From contig NZ_NGJY01000001.1 in assembly GCF_003987565.1 (NCBI RefSeq), forward strand, positions 310,001-374,000: a stretch of 64,000 nt of DNA, read 5' to 3'. The position numbers and the translations under genes were made by a program. The DNA is from Vagococcus fessus. Its GTDB lineage: Bacteria > Bacillota > Bacilli > Lactobacillales > Vagococcaceae. The notes under the pieces are model-generated. The model had not been told where the DNA came from and made no database searches. It saw only the letters and a program-made list of their open reading frames with translations. Below, piece after piece: positions 1-7,670 of this stretch (within the stretch, counting starts at the first letter, position 1; every line of letters begins with the position of its first letter).

Positions 1-627
1 GATAAGCAACCGGTCACGATTTTAGCGATACAAAAAGGGCGAGATTTGGAAGAAAATATGAAACGTAACTTTGGCTCTCCTCATCCGGAAGGGTATCAAA
101 AAGCCTATCGTTTAATGAAGCAAGCAGAAAAATTTAATAGACCTGTTATTACATTTATTAATACACCTGGAGCTTTTTGCGGTATAGAAGCAGAAGAAAG
201 AGGAGCGGGCGCTGCTATTGCCAAATGTCTAATGGCGTTAAGTGATTTAAACGTTCCGACTCTAGCTATTTTTACTGGTGAAGGAGGAAGCGGTGGTGCG
301 TTGGCACTAGCTTTAACAGACCGAATTATGATGTTAGAACATAGTATTTACTCTATTTTATCACCAGAAGGTTTTGCTTCAATTTTATGGAAAGATACAA
401 GTCGTACAAATGAAGCGGCTGATTTAATGAAGTTAACGGCAGATGAGTTAAATCAACTAGGTGTGGTAGATGAGATCGTGTACGAAACAGATGATGATGG
501 AGAGTTAAGTTCAAATCAAATTATATCAAACTTAAAACGTGTATTAGAGAAGGAACTCAGCAAGTTACAAAACTTAGAGTTAGAAGAGTTACTTGAACAA
601 CGTTATGCTAAATATCGTAAATTTTAA
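1..627 (+). CDS. accA: acetyl-CoA carboxylase carboxyltransferase subunit alpha (5' partial)
   Basis: With AccD this subunit transfers the carboxyl group from carboxybiotin on the carrier protein to acetyl-CoA, making malonyl-CoA for fatty acid synthesis in the cytoplasm. The frame is open from base 1 without a start, so the N-terminus lies outside the window and 208 residues remain. Family motifs are clear: QKGRD near the left edge, [10 protein letters not shown] followed by EAEERG, the glycine-rich [10 protein letters not shown], and [10 protein letters not shown]. The gene is followed after 21 bases by biotin ligase and then bioY, so the end of the acc operon also carries the means to obtain and attach its cofactor. 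Confidence 0.95.
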   Translation, partial: DKQPVTILAIQKGRDLEENMKRNFGSPHPEGYQKAYRLMKQAEKFNRPVITFINTPGAFCGIEAEERGAGAAIAKCLMALSDLNVPTLAIFTGEGGSGGALALALTDRIMMLEHSIYSILSPEGFASILWKDTSRTNEAADLMKLTADELNQLGVVDEIVYETDDDGELSSNQIISNLKRVLEKELSKLQNLELEELLEQRYAKYRKF

Positions 628-648
628 TTAGGGATGTGACATGAAAAG

Positions 649-1440
649 ATGATTGAAAAAATAATGATTCAAGATGATTTGTTTCATTTTGAGCATCTTA
701 GTGACGTAACATCTACTAATATAGTGGCAAAGCAATGTAAAATTAAAGACGTTTCTAAAAATTGGATAATAGTCTCAGATTGTCAAAGTGCAGGGTACGG
801 AAGATTTGGTCGTCAGTTTTATTCACCGAGAGAGTCAGGGCTTTATCTAACTTTCACTCTCCCTTCACGATTTAAGATAACAGAGGATGATTGTCTAACC
901 TTTTTAGCCGCTTTAGCTGTTGCTATGGAAATAGAAGAAAGAACTACCCAATCGCCTGCTATAAAATGGGTGAATGATGTCTATTTACATGGTAAGAAAG
1001 TAGCTGGAATCTTAGCGGAAAGCACTTTTTTTCCAGTGGGCAATCAAAATTTAATGATAGGTATCGGTATTAATATAAGTCGTAATGAAAAAGAGGATGA
1101 ACCAGAAGACTTGCGGAACAAAAGAGGTTTTCTATTCAAAGATCAGATAGAATTGACGGCACAAGATAAAAAAGACTGGGCTATTTCACTTGTTAATCGT
1201 ATTGTAGAAATGCTTGAAGATAATAAGACATCAGATTATATAAACGCTTATCAAACTAAATGTTTCACTTTAAATCAAATTATTTCATGGAAGAAGAATG
1301 GAAGAACAATGGTCGGACGAGCTGAAAAATTAACACCTCGTGGGGAGTTAGTTGTCAAAATGGAAAGCGGTCGTGATGAAATCCTTAATCATGGTGATAC
1401 AAGCATCTTAGCTTATGAAAAAGAGGGCCTAAAACGGTGA
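649..1440 (+). CDS. birA: biotin--[acetyl-CoA-carboxylase] ligase
   Basis: It activates biotin with ATP and attaches it to the biotin carrier protein of acetyl-CoA carboxylase. The 263-residue protein has the catalytic-domain signatures SAGYGRFGRQF (biotinyl-AMP loop), LYLTFTLP and KWVNDVYLHGKKVAGIL, then a small C-terminal domain. It lacks the N-terminal helix-turn-helix of bifunctional BirA, so it should be an enzyme only and not a biotin-operon repressor. The start is the ATG at 649; an ATG eight bases earlier meets a stop after two codons. Its last four bases (GTGA) overlap the GTG start of bioY, suggesting translational coupling. Confidence 0.92.
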   Translation: MIEKIMIQDDLFHFEHLSDVTSTNIVAKQCKIKDVSKNWIIVSDCQSAGYGRFGRQFYSPRESGLYLTFTLPSRFKITEDDCLTFLAALAVAMEIEERTTQSPAIKWVNDVYLHGKKVAGILAESTFFPVGNQNLMIGIGINISRNEKEDEPEDLRNKRGFLFKDQIELTAQDKKDWAISLVNRIVEMLEDNKTSDYINAYQTKCFTLNQIISWKKNGRTMVGRAEKLTPRGELVVKMESGRDEILNHGDTSILAYEKEGLKR

Positions 1441-1940
1441 GAAAACAGTTACCTAAAATTGCCTTATTAGGAGCTCTTTCCTTTATAAGTGGGTATTTAT
1501 CATTGCCAATAGGACCTGTTCCCATAACACTTCAAACTCTGGTGGTACTTTTAGCAGGTGTTATTCTATCTCCTAAAGAAGCAGCATGGTCACAGATTAT
1601 ACATTTCTTATTAAAGTTTCTAACAATGGGATTTGGCTTAGTGATACTCCCTAGTTTTGGATTTTTAATAAGTTTTCCAGTGATAGCCAGTCTACTTTCA
1701 TGGTATTACCGAAACTATCATAGGGAATCAAAGTATTTGATTATAGGGATAGTAATGGCAACACTACTATCATACGTTATAGGGTTAACCTATATGTGGG
1801 TTGTATTAGTTAAGATACAAGAAAATTCCTTTACATTAGTGCAAATTATACAAATGGGCATGTTGGTATTTATTCCAGGTGATGTAGTAAAAGGATTAGT
1901 AGCTTACCGTATTGCGAAAAGAATAAAAATAAGTTATTAA
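1437..1940 (+). CDS. bioY: biotin transporter substrate-binding component BioY
   Basis: BioY is the membrane S-component of the energy-coupling-factor biotin transporter, working alone or with a shared EcfAAT module (none is present here). The 167-residue product is very hydrophobic with about five to six membrane segments and carries the family signature LPIGPVPITLQTLVVLLAG near residues 23-41. It begins with GTG inside the stop of the biotin ligase gene, so uptake and ligation of biotin are co-expressed at the end of the acc operon. It is a little shorter and more divergent in the middle than typical BioY, but the signature leaves little doubt. Confidence 0.88.
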   Translation: MRKQLPKIALLGALSFISGYLSLPIGPVPITLQTLVVLLAGVILSPKEAAWSQIIHFLLKFLTMGFGLVILPSFGFLISFPVIASLLSWYYRNYHRESKYLIIGIVMATLLSYVIGLTYMWVVLVKIQENSFTLVQIIQMGMLVFIPGDVVKGLVAYRIAKRIKISY

Positions 1941-1970
1941 AAACTACTCAATTTAGGGTAGTTTTTTTTA
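1940..1970 (+). terminator. rho-independent terminator after bioY
   Basis: Inverted arms AAAACTAC and GTAGTTTT lie around a ten-base loop and are followed by a run of T. They end the accA-birA-bioY operon directly after the bioY stop. Confidence 0.8.
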
Positions 1971-2039
1971 GGTTTAAATTTGCGAACAAAAAGGATAAAC
2001 GTTAAACTAGAGTGACTAATAACAAAAGAGGTGTGAATA

Positions 2040-3233
2040 ATGACAATAAAAAAATTTAATTCAGAACATGATCAGCAACAGTTTTTAAATTTAAATTCGT
2101 ATGCATTTAACTATACAAGAACACCAGACCATGACAAACGCGCATTAGACATGATCCCACATTGTGACTTATGGGGGGCTTTTGATGACGAGACGCTAAC
2201 TAGTCAAATTATGGTTTTACCTTATAGTGTTAAAATAGGATCACAGGATGTACAGATGGCCGGAATAGGGAATGTCGCAACCTATCCTGAATATCGTGGT
2301 AATGGTGGGATTAGAGCCCTTTTTGGAGAAATATTCAAAGAACTAGAAGAAAAAGAAATCCCACTTTCTTATCTAGCACCATTTAGCCAACCCTTCTACC
2401 GTAAATTTGGTTATGAAACAGTATTCGAAACAGTATCAGGCACATTAACACGTGATACTGTCACGCAGTTGCCCTTTACTACTGAAGGAACTATTAAACG
2501 TGTAGACAAAAATGACCCTAAGTGGCGAGAAATTTTAAAGACATTATACAGCGAAACATTAGGAAAAGATTTTGGAACAGTTGTACGTGAAGACTGGTGG
2601 TGGGAAGCGAAACTTAGCTACCGTAAAATCCATGAAGTCGCTGTTGTTTTTGACAGTGCCCAAGAACCAGTAGGCTATTTGATGTATCAAATGGAAGGGT
2701 CTAAGTTCATTATTAAAGAATTAGCCTATAAGACAAAACAAGCTCTTTATAAATTGAACGGCTTTATTTCATCTCACAGTGGGACATTTGAAACGTTTCA
2801 TTACAGCGCGAGCTTATTAGAAAAAATGACATTATTATTCCCAGAATGTCGAGTATTAGAACAAAAGATTGAACAAGACATGATGGTTAAGATTGTTTTA
2901 TTCGACAAGTTCATGACTTCATATCCGTTTAATCCTAATACAAATCTTTCTGTTTCTTTATCTATCGAAGATAATTCAAGCCAATACAATGACGGCACTT
3001 GGCAATTAACCATCGAAAACGGGGCAGCTAGCTGTAAAAAACTGTCTGATGACCATTTAGAAAATGCAGATTTTTCTGGAACAATTCAAAAATGGACACA
3101 AGTATTTATGGGTCATTCTAAGTTAAACAGTCATATTTTCTTAGAGTACATAACAGGAAACTCTGAAGAAAAAATTGAAGAACTAGAAAATGCAATACCG
3201 AACGTCACACCTTGTTTATATGATTATTTCTAA
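2040..3233 (+). CDS. Eis-like GNAT family N-acetyltransferase
   Basis: Predicted acetyl-CoA-dependent N-acetyltransferase of the Eis type, in which two GNAT folds are followed by a sterol-carrier-like domain; the substrate is unknown. In 397 residues I see the acetyl-CoA-binding segment GIGNVATYPEYRGNGGIRALF at about residues 80-100, continuing into LSYLAPFSQPFYRKFGYE, which is the classic GNAT/Eis arrangement, and a C-terminus ending in YDYF as in Eis proteins with a catalytic terminal carboxylate. The ATG at 2040 has the site AAGAGGTG upstream. The gene stands alone between the bioY terminator and a monocistronic gene. Mycobacterial Eis acetylates aminoglycosides and proteins, but function cannot be transferred from family membership alone. 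Confidence 0.85.
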   Translation: MTIKKFNSEHDQQQFLNLNSYAFNYTRTPDHDKRALDMIPHCDLWGAFDDETLTSQIMVLPYSVKIGSQDVQMAGIGNVATYPEYRGNGGIRALFGEIFKELEEKEIPLSYLAPFSQPFYRKFGYETVFETVSGTLTRDTVTQLPFTTEGTIKRVDKNDPKWREILKTLYSETLGKDFGTVVREDWWWEAKLSYRKIHEVAVVFDSAQEPVGYLMYQMEGSKFIIKELAYKTKQALYKLNGFISSHSGTFETFHYSASLLEKMTLLFPECRVLEQKIEQDMMVKIVLFDKFMTSYPFNPNTNLSVSLSIEDNSSQYNDGTWQLTIENGAASCKKLSDDHLENADFSGTIQKWTQVFMGHSKLNSHIFLEYITGNSEEKIEELENAIPNVTPCLYDYF

Positions 3234-3403
3234 ATAAAAAGTCCTTTATTGAGTACCATATAAGCCAAGAGTGAGTGTGTTCATTAACTTGCAAAAAGGT
3301 ATTAAATGTATGAATTTGAATTGATACTGTAAAAACGATTTCTTTTATTTTATAATTATATTAGAGTGATAATTTTTAAGTGTATTGGAAAGGATTTTGT
3401 ATC

Positions 3404-3850
3404 ATGTACGATGTTGTTCAATTTATTTCAATAGATGAATTAACGTTATCTGAAGACAGATACCGTCAGTTTGCTAATGCACCGAAAAAGAAAGTCGAGT
3501 ACAAACATACACCTGGTTTTTGGCCTCCTCCAGATGATGGACTAGATGGTTTAGATGGTCACGACGGTAAAAAAGGGCGATCTGGTCGTGAAGGCCGAAA
3601 AGGTAGAAAAGGAACCGGTGGCGATATTGGTCATATGGGTAAAACTGGAAAACAAATTAATCTAGTTGATTTTTTTATTCCAGACAACAAAACATCTAAA
3701 ATTAATAAGTTACTTGAAGAAAAGTTAGAGATAGAATTTACATTATCTTTTTTCGTATTAGCAATAACAATAGCGGGTGTTTCGATATCAATGGTTAAGA
3801 AAAAACCACGTGGTCATATTATTCATAAAGGACAAAAAAAGAGACGATAA
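3404..3850 (+). CDS. collagen-like (Gly-X-Y) repeat protein with C-terminal membrane helix
   Basis: Unrecognised 148-residue protein. The ATG at 3404 is preferred over a GTG at 3380 because GGAAAGGA lies nine bases upstream. A short N-terminal region containing PGFWPPPDDG leads into about thirteen uninterrupted Gly-X-Y triplets (from GLDGLDGHDG to GKTGKQ, about residues 48-87) that are rich in Lys and Arg. A linker with NKLLEEKLE follows, then one hydrophobic helix (TLSFFVLAITIAGVSISMV) and a basic tail KKKPRG...KKRR. There is no signal peptide and no LPXTG motif. The basic tail suggests a cytoplasmic C-terminus. The repeat may form a trimeric collagen-like stalk, or act as a basic RG-rich nucleic-acid-binding stretch. 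It is monocistronic with its own terminator. Confidence 0.75.
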   Translation: MYDVVQFISIDELTLSEDRYRQFANAPKKKVEYKHTPGFWPPPDDGLDGLDGHDGKKGRSGREGRKGRKGTGGDIGHMGKTGKQINLVDFFIPDNKTSKINKLLEEKLEIEFTLSFFVLAITIAGVSISMVKKKPRGHIIHKGQKKRR

Positions 3851-3869
3851 TTTTATCGTTTTTTTTTGT
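3843..3869 (+). terminator. terminator after the collagen-like gene
   Basis: The short arms ACGATAA and TTATCGT overlap the stop codon and are followed by a run of nine T. Confidence 0.75.
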
Positions 3870-3988
3870 GAAACAATACGATGAAAACCTTTACTTGTCT
3901 GCATTAACAGTCTTCACATAGTTTTGTGTTTAGATGAGAAAATAATGATAAAATATATCCTATACTTATTTTTTTGCCATTAAAGTGC

Positions 3989-4016
3989 TTGACATTTAAA
4001 AAAAAGAGTCTATACT
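3989..4016 (+). promoter_or_regulatory. sigma-A promoter of the proS T-box transcript
   Basis: A -35 box TTGACA (3989-3994) and a -10 box TATACT (4011-4016) are separated by 16 bases, just upstream of the T-box leader. Confidence 0.8.
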
Positions 4017-4021
4017 CGTAA

Positions 4022-4240
4022 TCAAGCAAGACATTTGGACTAGTAAAGGACAACACATACAGAGATGAGATTGAGTGCTGAGAAATCTCAAGACGGACCT
4101 TGAACCTACCAAATTTGAAAATGTGTGTAATGCACGTTCGGTTTGATACCGTTAAAATCGTATGAGACGTAAAGCAATGCTTTGAAAAAGGGTGGTACCG
4201 CCGGTTATCCGGTCCCTTATCAAAGTGTTGCTTTTTTGTT
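4022..4240 (+). promoter_or_regulatory. T-box riboswitch, probably tRNA-Pro specific
   Basis: T-box leaders read the charging state of one tRNA and let transcription continue when that tRNA is uncharged. The conserved T-box core AGGGTGGTACCGC is at about 4189-4202. The alternative terminator is a long hairpin from about 4172, pairing AAGCAA...TGCTTTGA...AAGGG with CCCTT...TCAAAG...TTGCTT, ending near 4232 before a T run. In the 3' side of stem I, the sequence TGAACCTACC at 4101-4110 offers CCT (4105-4107) as a proline specifier codon. That fits the gene it controls but is my reading of an unfolded sequence. Confidence 0.9.
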
Positions 4241-4271
4241 TTTATAAAAAAATTATTAAGGATGTGGCAGT

Positions 4272-5711
4272 ATGTCAAAAGAATTTGTTAAAGAAATTAC
4301 AACACGCGATGAAGATTTCGCCCAATGGTATACGGATATTGTATTAAAAGCAGAACTATGTGACTACTCTAGTGTAAAGGGCTGTATGGTTCTTCGCCCC
4401 ACAGGATATGCCTTATGGGAAAACATTCAAAAAATTGTAGACGAAAGACTGAAAAAAACAGAACATGAAAATGTGATGATGCCAATGCTGATTCCTGAGC
4501 ATTTATTACTAAAAGAAGCAGAACACGTAGAAGGATTCGCGCCAGAAGTTGCTTGGGTAACTCATGGTGGCAATAACGAACTTCAAGAACGTCTAGCGAT
4601 TCGTCCGACATCAGAAGTTATGTTTGCAGAACACTTCAAAAATGTGATTCATTCATATAGAGATTTACCAAAATTATACAACCAATGGGTGAGTGTGGTT
4701 CGTTGGGAAAAAAATACACGCCCGTTCCTTAGAACGACAGAATTTTTCTGGCAAGAAGGTCATACGTGTCATAATGGTTATGAAGATGCTGACCGTGAAG
4801 CACGTGAAATTCTAGAAATGTATAAAGATGTTTGCGAAAATATCTTAGCTATTCCAGTTGTGAGAGGGGTCAAAACAGAGAGCGAACGTTTTGCTGGTGC
4901 TGTTCATACTTATACGAACGAAACACTAATGTATGATGGAAAAGCATTACAAATTACGACATCTCACCACCTAGGTCAAAACTTTAGTGAAGCGTTTGAT
5001 ATTACTTTCTTAAATAAAGAAGGTAAAAAAGAAGCTGTACATCAAACATCTTGGGCAATTACAACACGCTCAATTGGTGGAATGATCATGGTTCATGGGG
5101 ATGACCGTGGATTAGTAATGCCTCCACGTATTGCGCCAACGCAAATTATGATCGTGCCAATTGCCCAACATAAAGATGGGGTTCTAGATAAAGCTTTTGA
5201 TTTGAAAGAACAATTATCTGCTGATTTCAAAGTGAAAGTAGACGATTCTGATAAACAACCTGGTTGGAAATTTAACGATTGTGAAATGAAAGGTATTCCA
5301 GTTCGTATTGAAATTGGACCAAGAGATATCGAAAATAATGAAGTCGTTGTGGTTCGTCGCGATACGTTAGAAAAAGTAACAATGACATTAGATGAGTCAT
5401 TAAATGATAATATTGCAGCACTTATGGACGAAATCCATGACAACATGTTTGAACAAGCTAAAAAACGTGCAGACGATAAAACTCTTGAAACAGAAGATAA
5501 AGATGAATTTGCTGCACATATTAAAGAAGGTGGTTTTGCAATCTCACCTTGGTGTGGCGAAGAAAGTTGTGAAGAGAAGATTAAAGAGAATACAATGGCA
5601 ACATCTCGCTGTATGAGTTTTGAAAACTTAGACAAAGATATGTCAGATAAGAAATGTATCTGCTGCGGTGGACAAGCGAAACACTTAGTTCACTGGGCAA
5701 GAGCGTATTAA
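4272..5711 (+). CDS. proS: prolyl-tRNA synthetase, short archaeal/eukaryotic type
   Basis: It charges tRNA-Pro with proline. At 479 residues it is the ProS3-type enzyme without the editing insertion of the roughly 570-residue bacterial type. Class II features are RPTSEVMF, motif 2 around [21 protein letters not shown], and motif 3 near [20 protein letters not shown]. The C-terminal zinc-binding part has four cysteines (CGEESC and CICCGG) and ends in Tyr, as typical of this subtype. A proline T-box controls it. It lies directly before a proline-reductase cluster but is separated from it by a strong terminator. Lactobacillales normally carry the long bacterial ProS, so this may be a second or replacement enzyme; the window cannot say which. 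Confidence 0.95.
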   Translation: MSKEFVKEITTRDEDFAQWYTDIVLKAELCDYSSVKGCMVLRPTGYALWENIQKIVDERLKKTEHENVMMPMLIPEHLLLKEAEHVEGFAPEVAWVTHGGNNELQERLAIRPTSEVMFAEHFKNVIHSYRDLPKLYNQWVSVVRWEKNTRPFLRTTEFFWQEGHTCHNGYEDADREAREILEMYKDVCENILAIPVVRGVKTESERFAGAVHTYTNETLMYDGKALQITTSHHLGQNFSEAFDITFLNKEGKKEAVHQTSWAITTRSIGGMIMVHGDDRGLVMPPRIAPTQIMIVPIAQHKDGVLDKAFDLKEQLSADFKVKVDDSDKQPGWKFNDCEMKGIPVRIEIGPRDIENNEVVVVRRDTLEKVTMTLDESLNDNIAALMDEIHDNMFEQAKKRADDKTLETEDKDEFAAHIKEGGFAISPWCGEESCEEKIKENTMATSRCMSFENLDKDMSDKKCICCGGQAKHLVHWARAY

Positions 5712-5797
5712 TAAAAAGTGTGTGTCATAACCTTAATAGTAAGTTGTCGAATTCTTGCTTCTAATTGGTGATACTATATATGTTGGCTAAGCCAACA

Positions 5798-5840
5798 GCA
5801 AAACCACCCTCCAAAATATGGAGGGTGGTTTTGCTTTCTT
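5798..5840 (+). terminator. strong terminator after proS
   Basis: Perfect 15-base arms, GCAAAACCACCCTCC (5798-5812) and its complement (5820-5834), are separated by seven bases and followed by TTTCTT. A smaller palindrome TTGGC-TAA-GCCAA precedes it at 5783-5795. The remaining bases to 5979 show no gene or signal I can name. Confidence 0.9.
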
Positions 5841-5979
5841 CTACTATAGAAGAAAGGCGTCATCAATTTAAAAATGATAAATAGTACTTTCATGAAACTG
5901 ATTGTTAACATTCGCACAACCGCAATGTATATATTGTGAAATATTTCTATAACAAAAGAAAACTTTCATGATAAAAGAA

Positions 5980-6009
5980 AAAAGCTACTGAAAATTTTCA
6001 GTAGCTTTT
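5980..6009 (-). terminator. terminator of selC
   Basis: A near-perfect hairpin (AAAAGCTACTGAA paired with TTCAGTAGCTTTT) lies 13 bases beyond the 3' end of the tRNA-Sec gene on the minus strand and is followed there by T residues. Confidence 0.8.
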
Positions 6010-6021
6010 GAATAATCTATT

Positions 6022-6118
6022 TGGCGGGAAAGTGTGGGAATCGAACCCACCCAAGAAGCTCTTAACTCCTCATACTGGTTTTGAAGACCAGAGGGAACAC
6101 CAGAACCCATCCATTCCC
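6022..6118 (-). tRNA. selC: tRNA-Sec (anticodon UCA)
   Basis: This 97-base gene on the minus strand reads GGGAATGGATGG at the 5' end and ends in the pairing partner CACTTTCCC, a discriminator G and an encoded CCA. The anticodon arm CTGGT-CTTCAAA-ACCAG carries UCA (complement at 6082-6084). The T arm GTGGG-TTCGATT-CCCAC is standard, and the very long variable arm and long acceptor/T-arm stack are typical of tRNA-Sec. It is transcribed divergently from prdC. It is the adaptor that SelA charges with selenocysteine and SelB delivers to the two UGA codons in prdC and prdB. Confidence 0.96.
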
Positions 6119-6224
6119 AAAATGTTTTAACACATAAAAATATAACATAGCTCCAAACACATTGCAAGAAAATAATGAGATGTTTTTTTGATGAATTTAT
6201 CTCACGAAAAGATTGTGAAAAGTA

Positions 6225-6253
6225 TTGCAATAGTATTGTGAAGATGTTATCAT
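6225..6253 (+). promoter_or_regulatory. candidate promoter of the prd operon
   Basis: TTGCAA (6225-6230) and TATCAT (6248-6253) are 17 bases apart, 74 bases before the prdC start. ATTGTGAA occurs twice near it (about 6212 and 6235), a possible direct-repeat binding site. I see no clear sigma-54 (-24/-12) element of the kind expected if a PrdR-type activator controlled the operon. Confidence 0.5.
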
Positions 6254-6326
6254 TCTGTTGTAGTGAGGGAGATGTTCTAATTGAACTTACTTTGAAAGTC
6301 ACTCTATATATAAGGAGGTGAAAAAA

Positions 6327-7613
6327 ATGACAAGTCTAATGATTTCATTAAAACAACACGTTGGAGCCCCGTGCGAACCGATTGTATCAGTTGGTGACGA
6401 GGTGAAAAGAGGACAATTAATTGCTAAGCCACAAGGGCTAGGTGCTAACATCCATGCAAGTGTTAATGGAAAAGTTGTAGCTATCACAGATCAAGGTGTT
6501 CAAATTGAACAAATTGGTGATTTTACAACAGATTTCATGAAAATCCCTGAGACAGCAACAAAACTTGAAGCTATTGAAGCGGCAGGTATTGTAGGAGCTG
6601 GTGGTGCAGGTTTCCCAACACATGTAAAATTAAGTACTAAAATTCCTGGTGGTTATATTTTAGCCAATGCAGCTGAATGTGAACCATTACTTTCACATAA
6701 CGTGGAACAAATGGAGACTCATCCAGAAACTGTTATTGATGGTTTGATTCACTGTTTAGATATTACAGAAGCGAAAGCGGCGTATATCGCAATCAAACCT
6801 AAAAATAAAAAAGCAATGATCGCCTTGAGTAAAGCAGCTAAAAAAGATGATCGTATTCAACTTAAGTATTTATCAGATATGTACCCTGCTGGTGACGAAC
6901 GAGTGATCGTACGTGAAATCCTTGGTATTACGCTTGAACCTGGTGAATTACCACTTAAAGCGAATGCTGTAGTTGTCAACGTGGAAACACTTAAACACAT
7001 TTCAGAAGCGATTGACCTTAGAAAACCTGTAATTGATAAAGATTTAACAGTAGGCGGCCGTGTGGTAGATGAATTAAAAGTATTCATGAACCAACCGATT
7101 GGCTTACCATTAAAACACTTTATCGACGAAGCTGGTGGATACATTCATCCACATGGTGAAATCGTTGTTGGCGGACCATTCACTGGTCAAAGTGGCTCAG
7201 AAGATACACCTGTTACTAAAACAACTGGTGGTGCTTTAGTTGCTATGCCATATCCAAACGACAAACGTAAAGTAGGTATCCTAATTTGCGAATGTGGTGC
7301 TGGTAGAGAACGATTACACGAAATTGCTGAAGGTATGGGTGCAGAGGTAGTCTCTGAACAAATGTGTAAACGTATGGTTGAAGTAAATGGAAGATATAGA
7401 TGTAGCTTACCAGGCATTTGCCCGGGACAAGCTGAGAAAGTACTCGCTATGAAGAAAGACGGCGCAGAAACTGTTCTTGCTGGTACATGCCAGGATTGAA
7501 CAAACACCGTCATGGGTGTAGCTCCTAGGTTAGGAGTTCCAGTTTATCACAGTACCGATCACGTTTTACGCGGAGCAAGCCACAAGCTATACAGAAGACT
7601 TCCATCGAACTAA
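6327..7613 (+). CDS. prdC: proline reductase-associated electron transfer protein PrdC (selenoprotein)
   Basis: PrdC is an RnfC-like protein thought to pass electrons from NADH or the Rnf complex to D-proline reductase. The 428-residue product starts at the ATG at 6327 behind AAGGAGGTG. The N-terminal barrel has KQHVGAPCEPIVSVGD. A glycine-rich GAGGAGFP at residues 90-97 resembles the NADH/FMN-binding loop of RnfC and NuoF. The C-terminal part has cysteine clusters (ICECGAG, CSLPGICPG). The frame contains TGA at 7497-7499 (residue 391) in TCQD-U-TNTVMG, a CxxU redox pair, then runs 37 more codons to TAA. Length and the conserved tail both require read-through as selenocysteine. It is the first gene of the prd operon. 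Confidence 0.94.
7497..7540 (+). promoter_or_regulatory. UGA-Sec codon and candidate bacterial SECIS of prdC
   Basis: TGA at 7497-7499 is followed by two small hairpins: ACACC/GGTGT at 7504-7519, and the more convincing AGCTCCTA-GGT-TAGGAGTT at 7520-7538. In the second, a GGU apical loop sits about 30 bases past the UGA. Bacterial SECIS elements lie in this distance range and often show a GGU loop bound by SelB. Confidence 0.7.
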
Positions 7614-7670
7614 GATTAATCAATTAGAAACAAAAAAATTCGATAAAAACTAATAGGAGGTTTTGACAAT

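Noticed and set aside
3904-4278. 124-codon minus-strand frame
   Set aside because: It lies antisense to the T-box leader and promoter of proS and has no ribosome site or recognisable protein.
5093-5635. 180-codon minus-strand frame opposite proS
   Set aside because: A shadow of the strongly conserved ProS frame; no independent signals.
5985-6302. 105-codon minus-strand frame
   Set aside because: It runs through the tRNA-Sec gene and its terminator.
7497-7499. TGA as the true stop of prdC
   Set aside because: The frame continues 37 codons with sensible sequence to TAA, the site is a CxxU motif, and tRNA-Sec, SelA, SelB and SelD are all encoded nearby.
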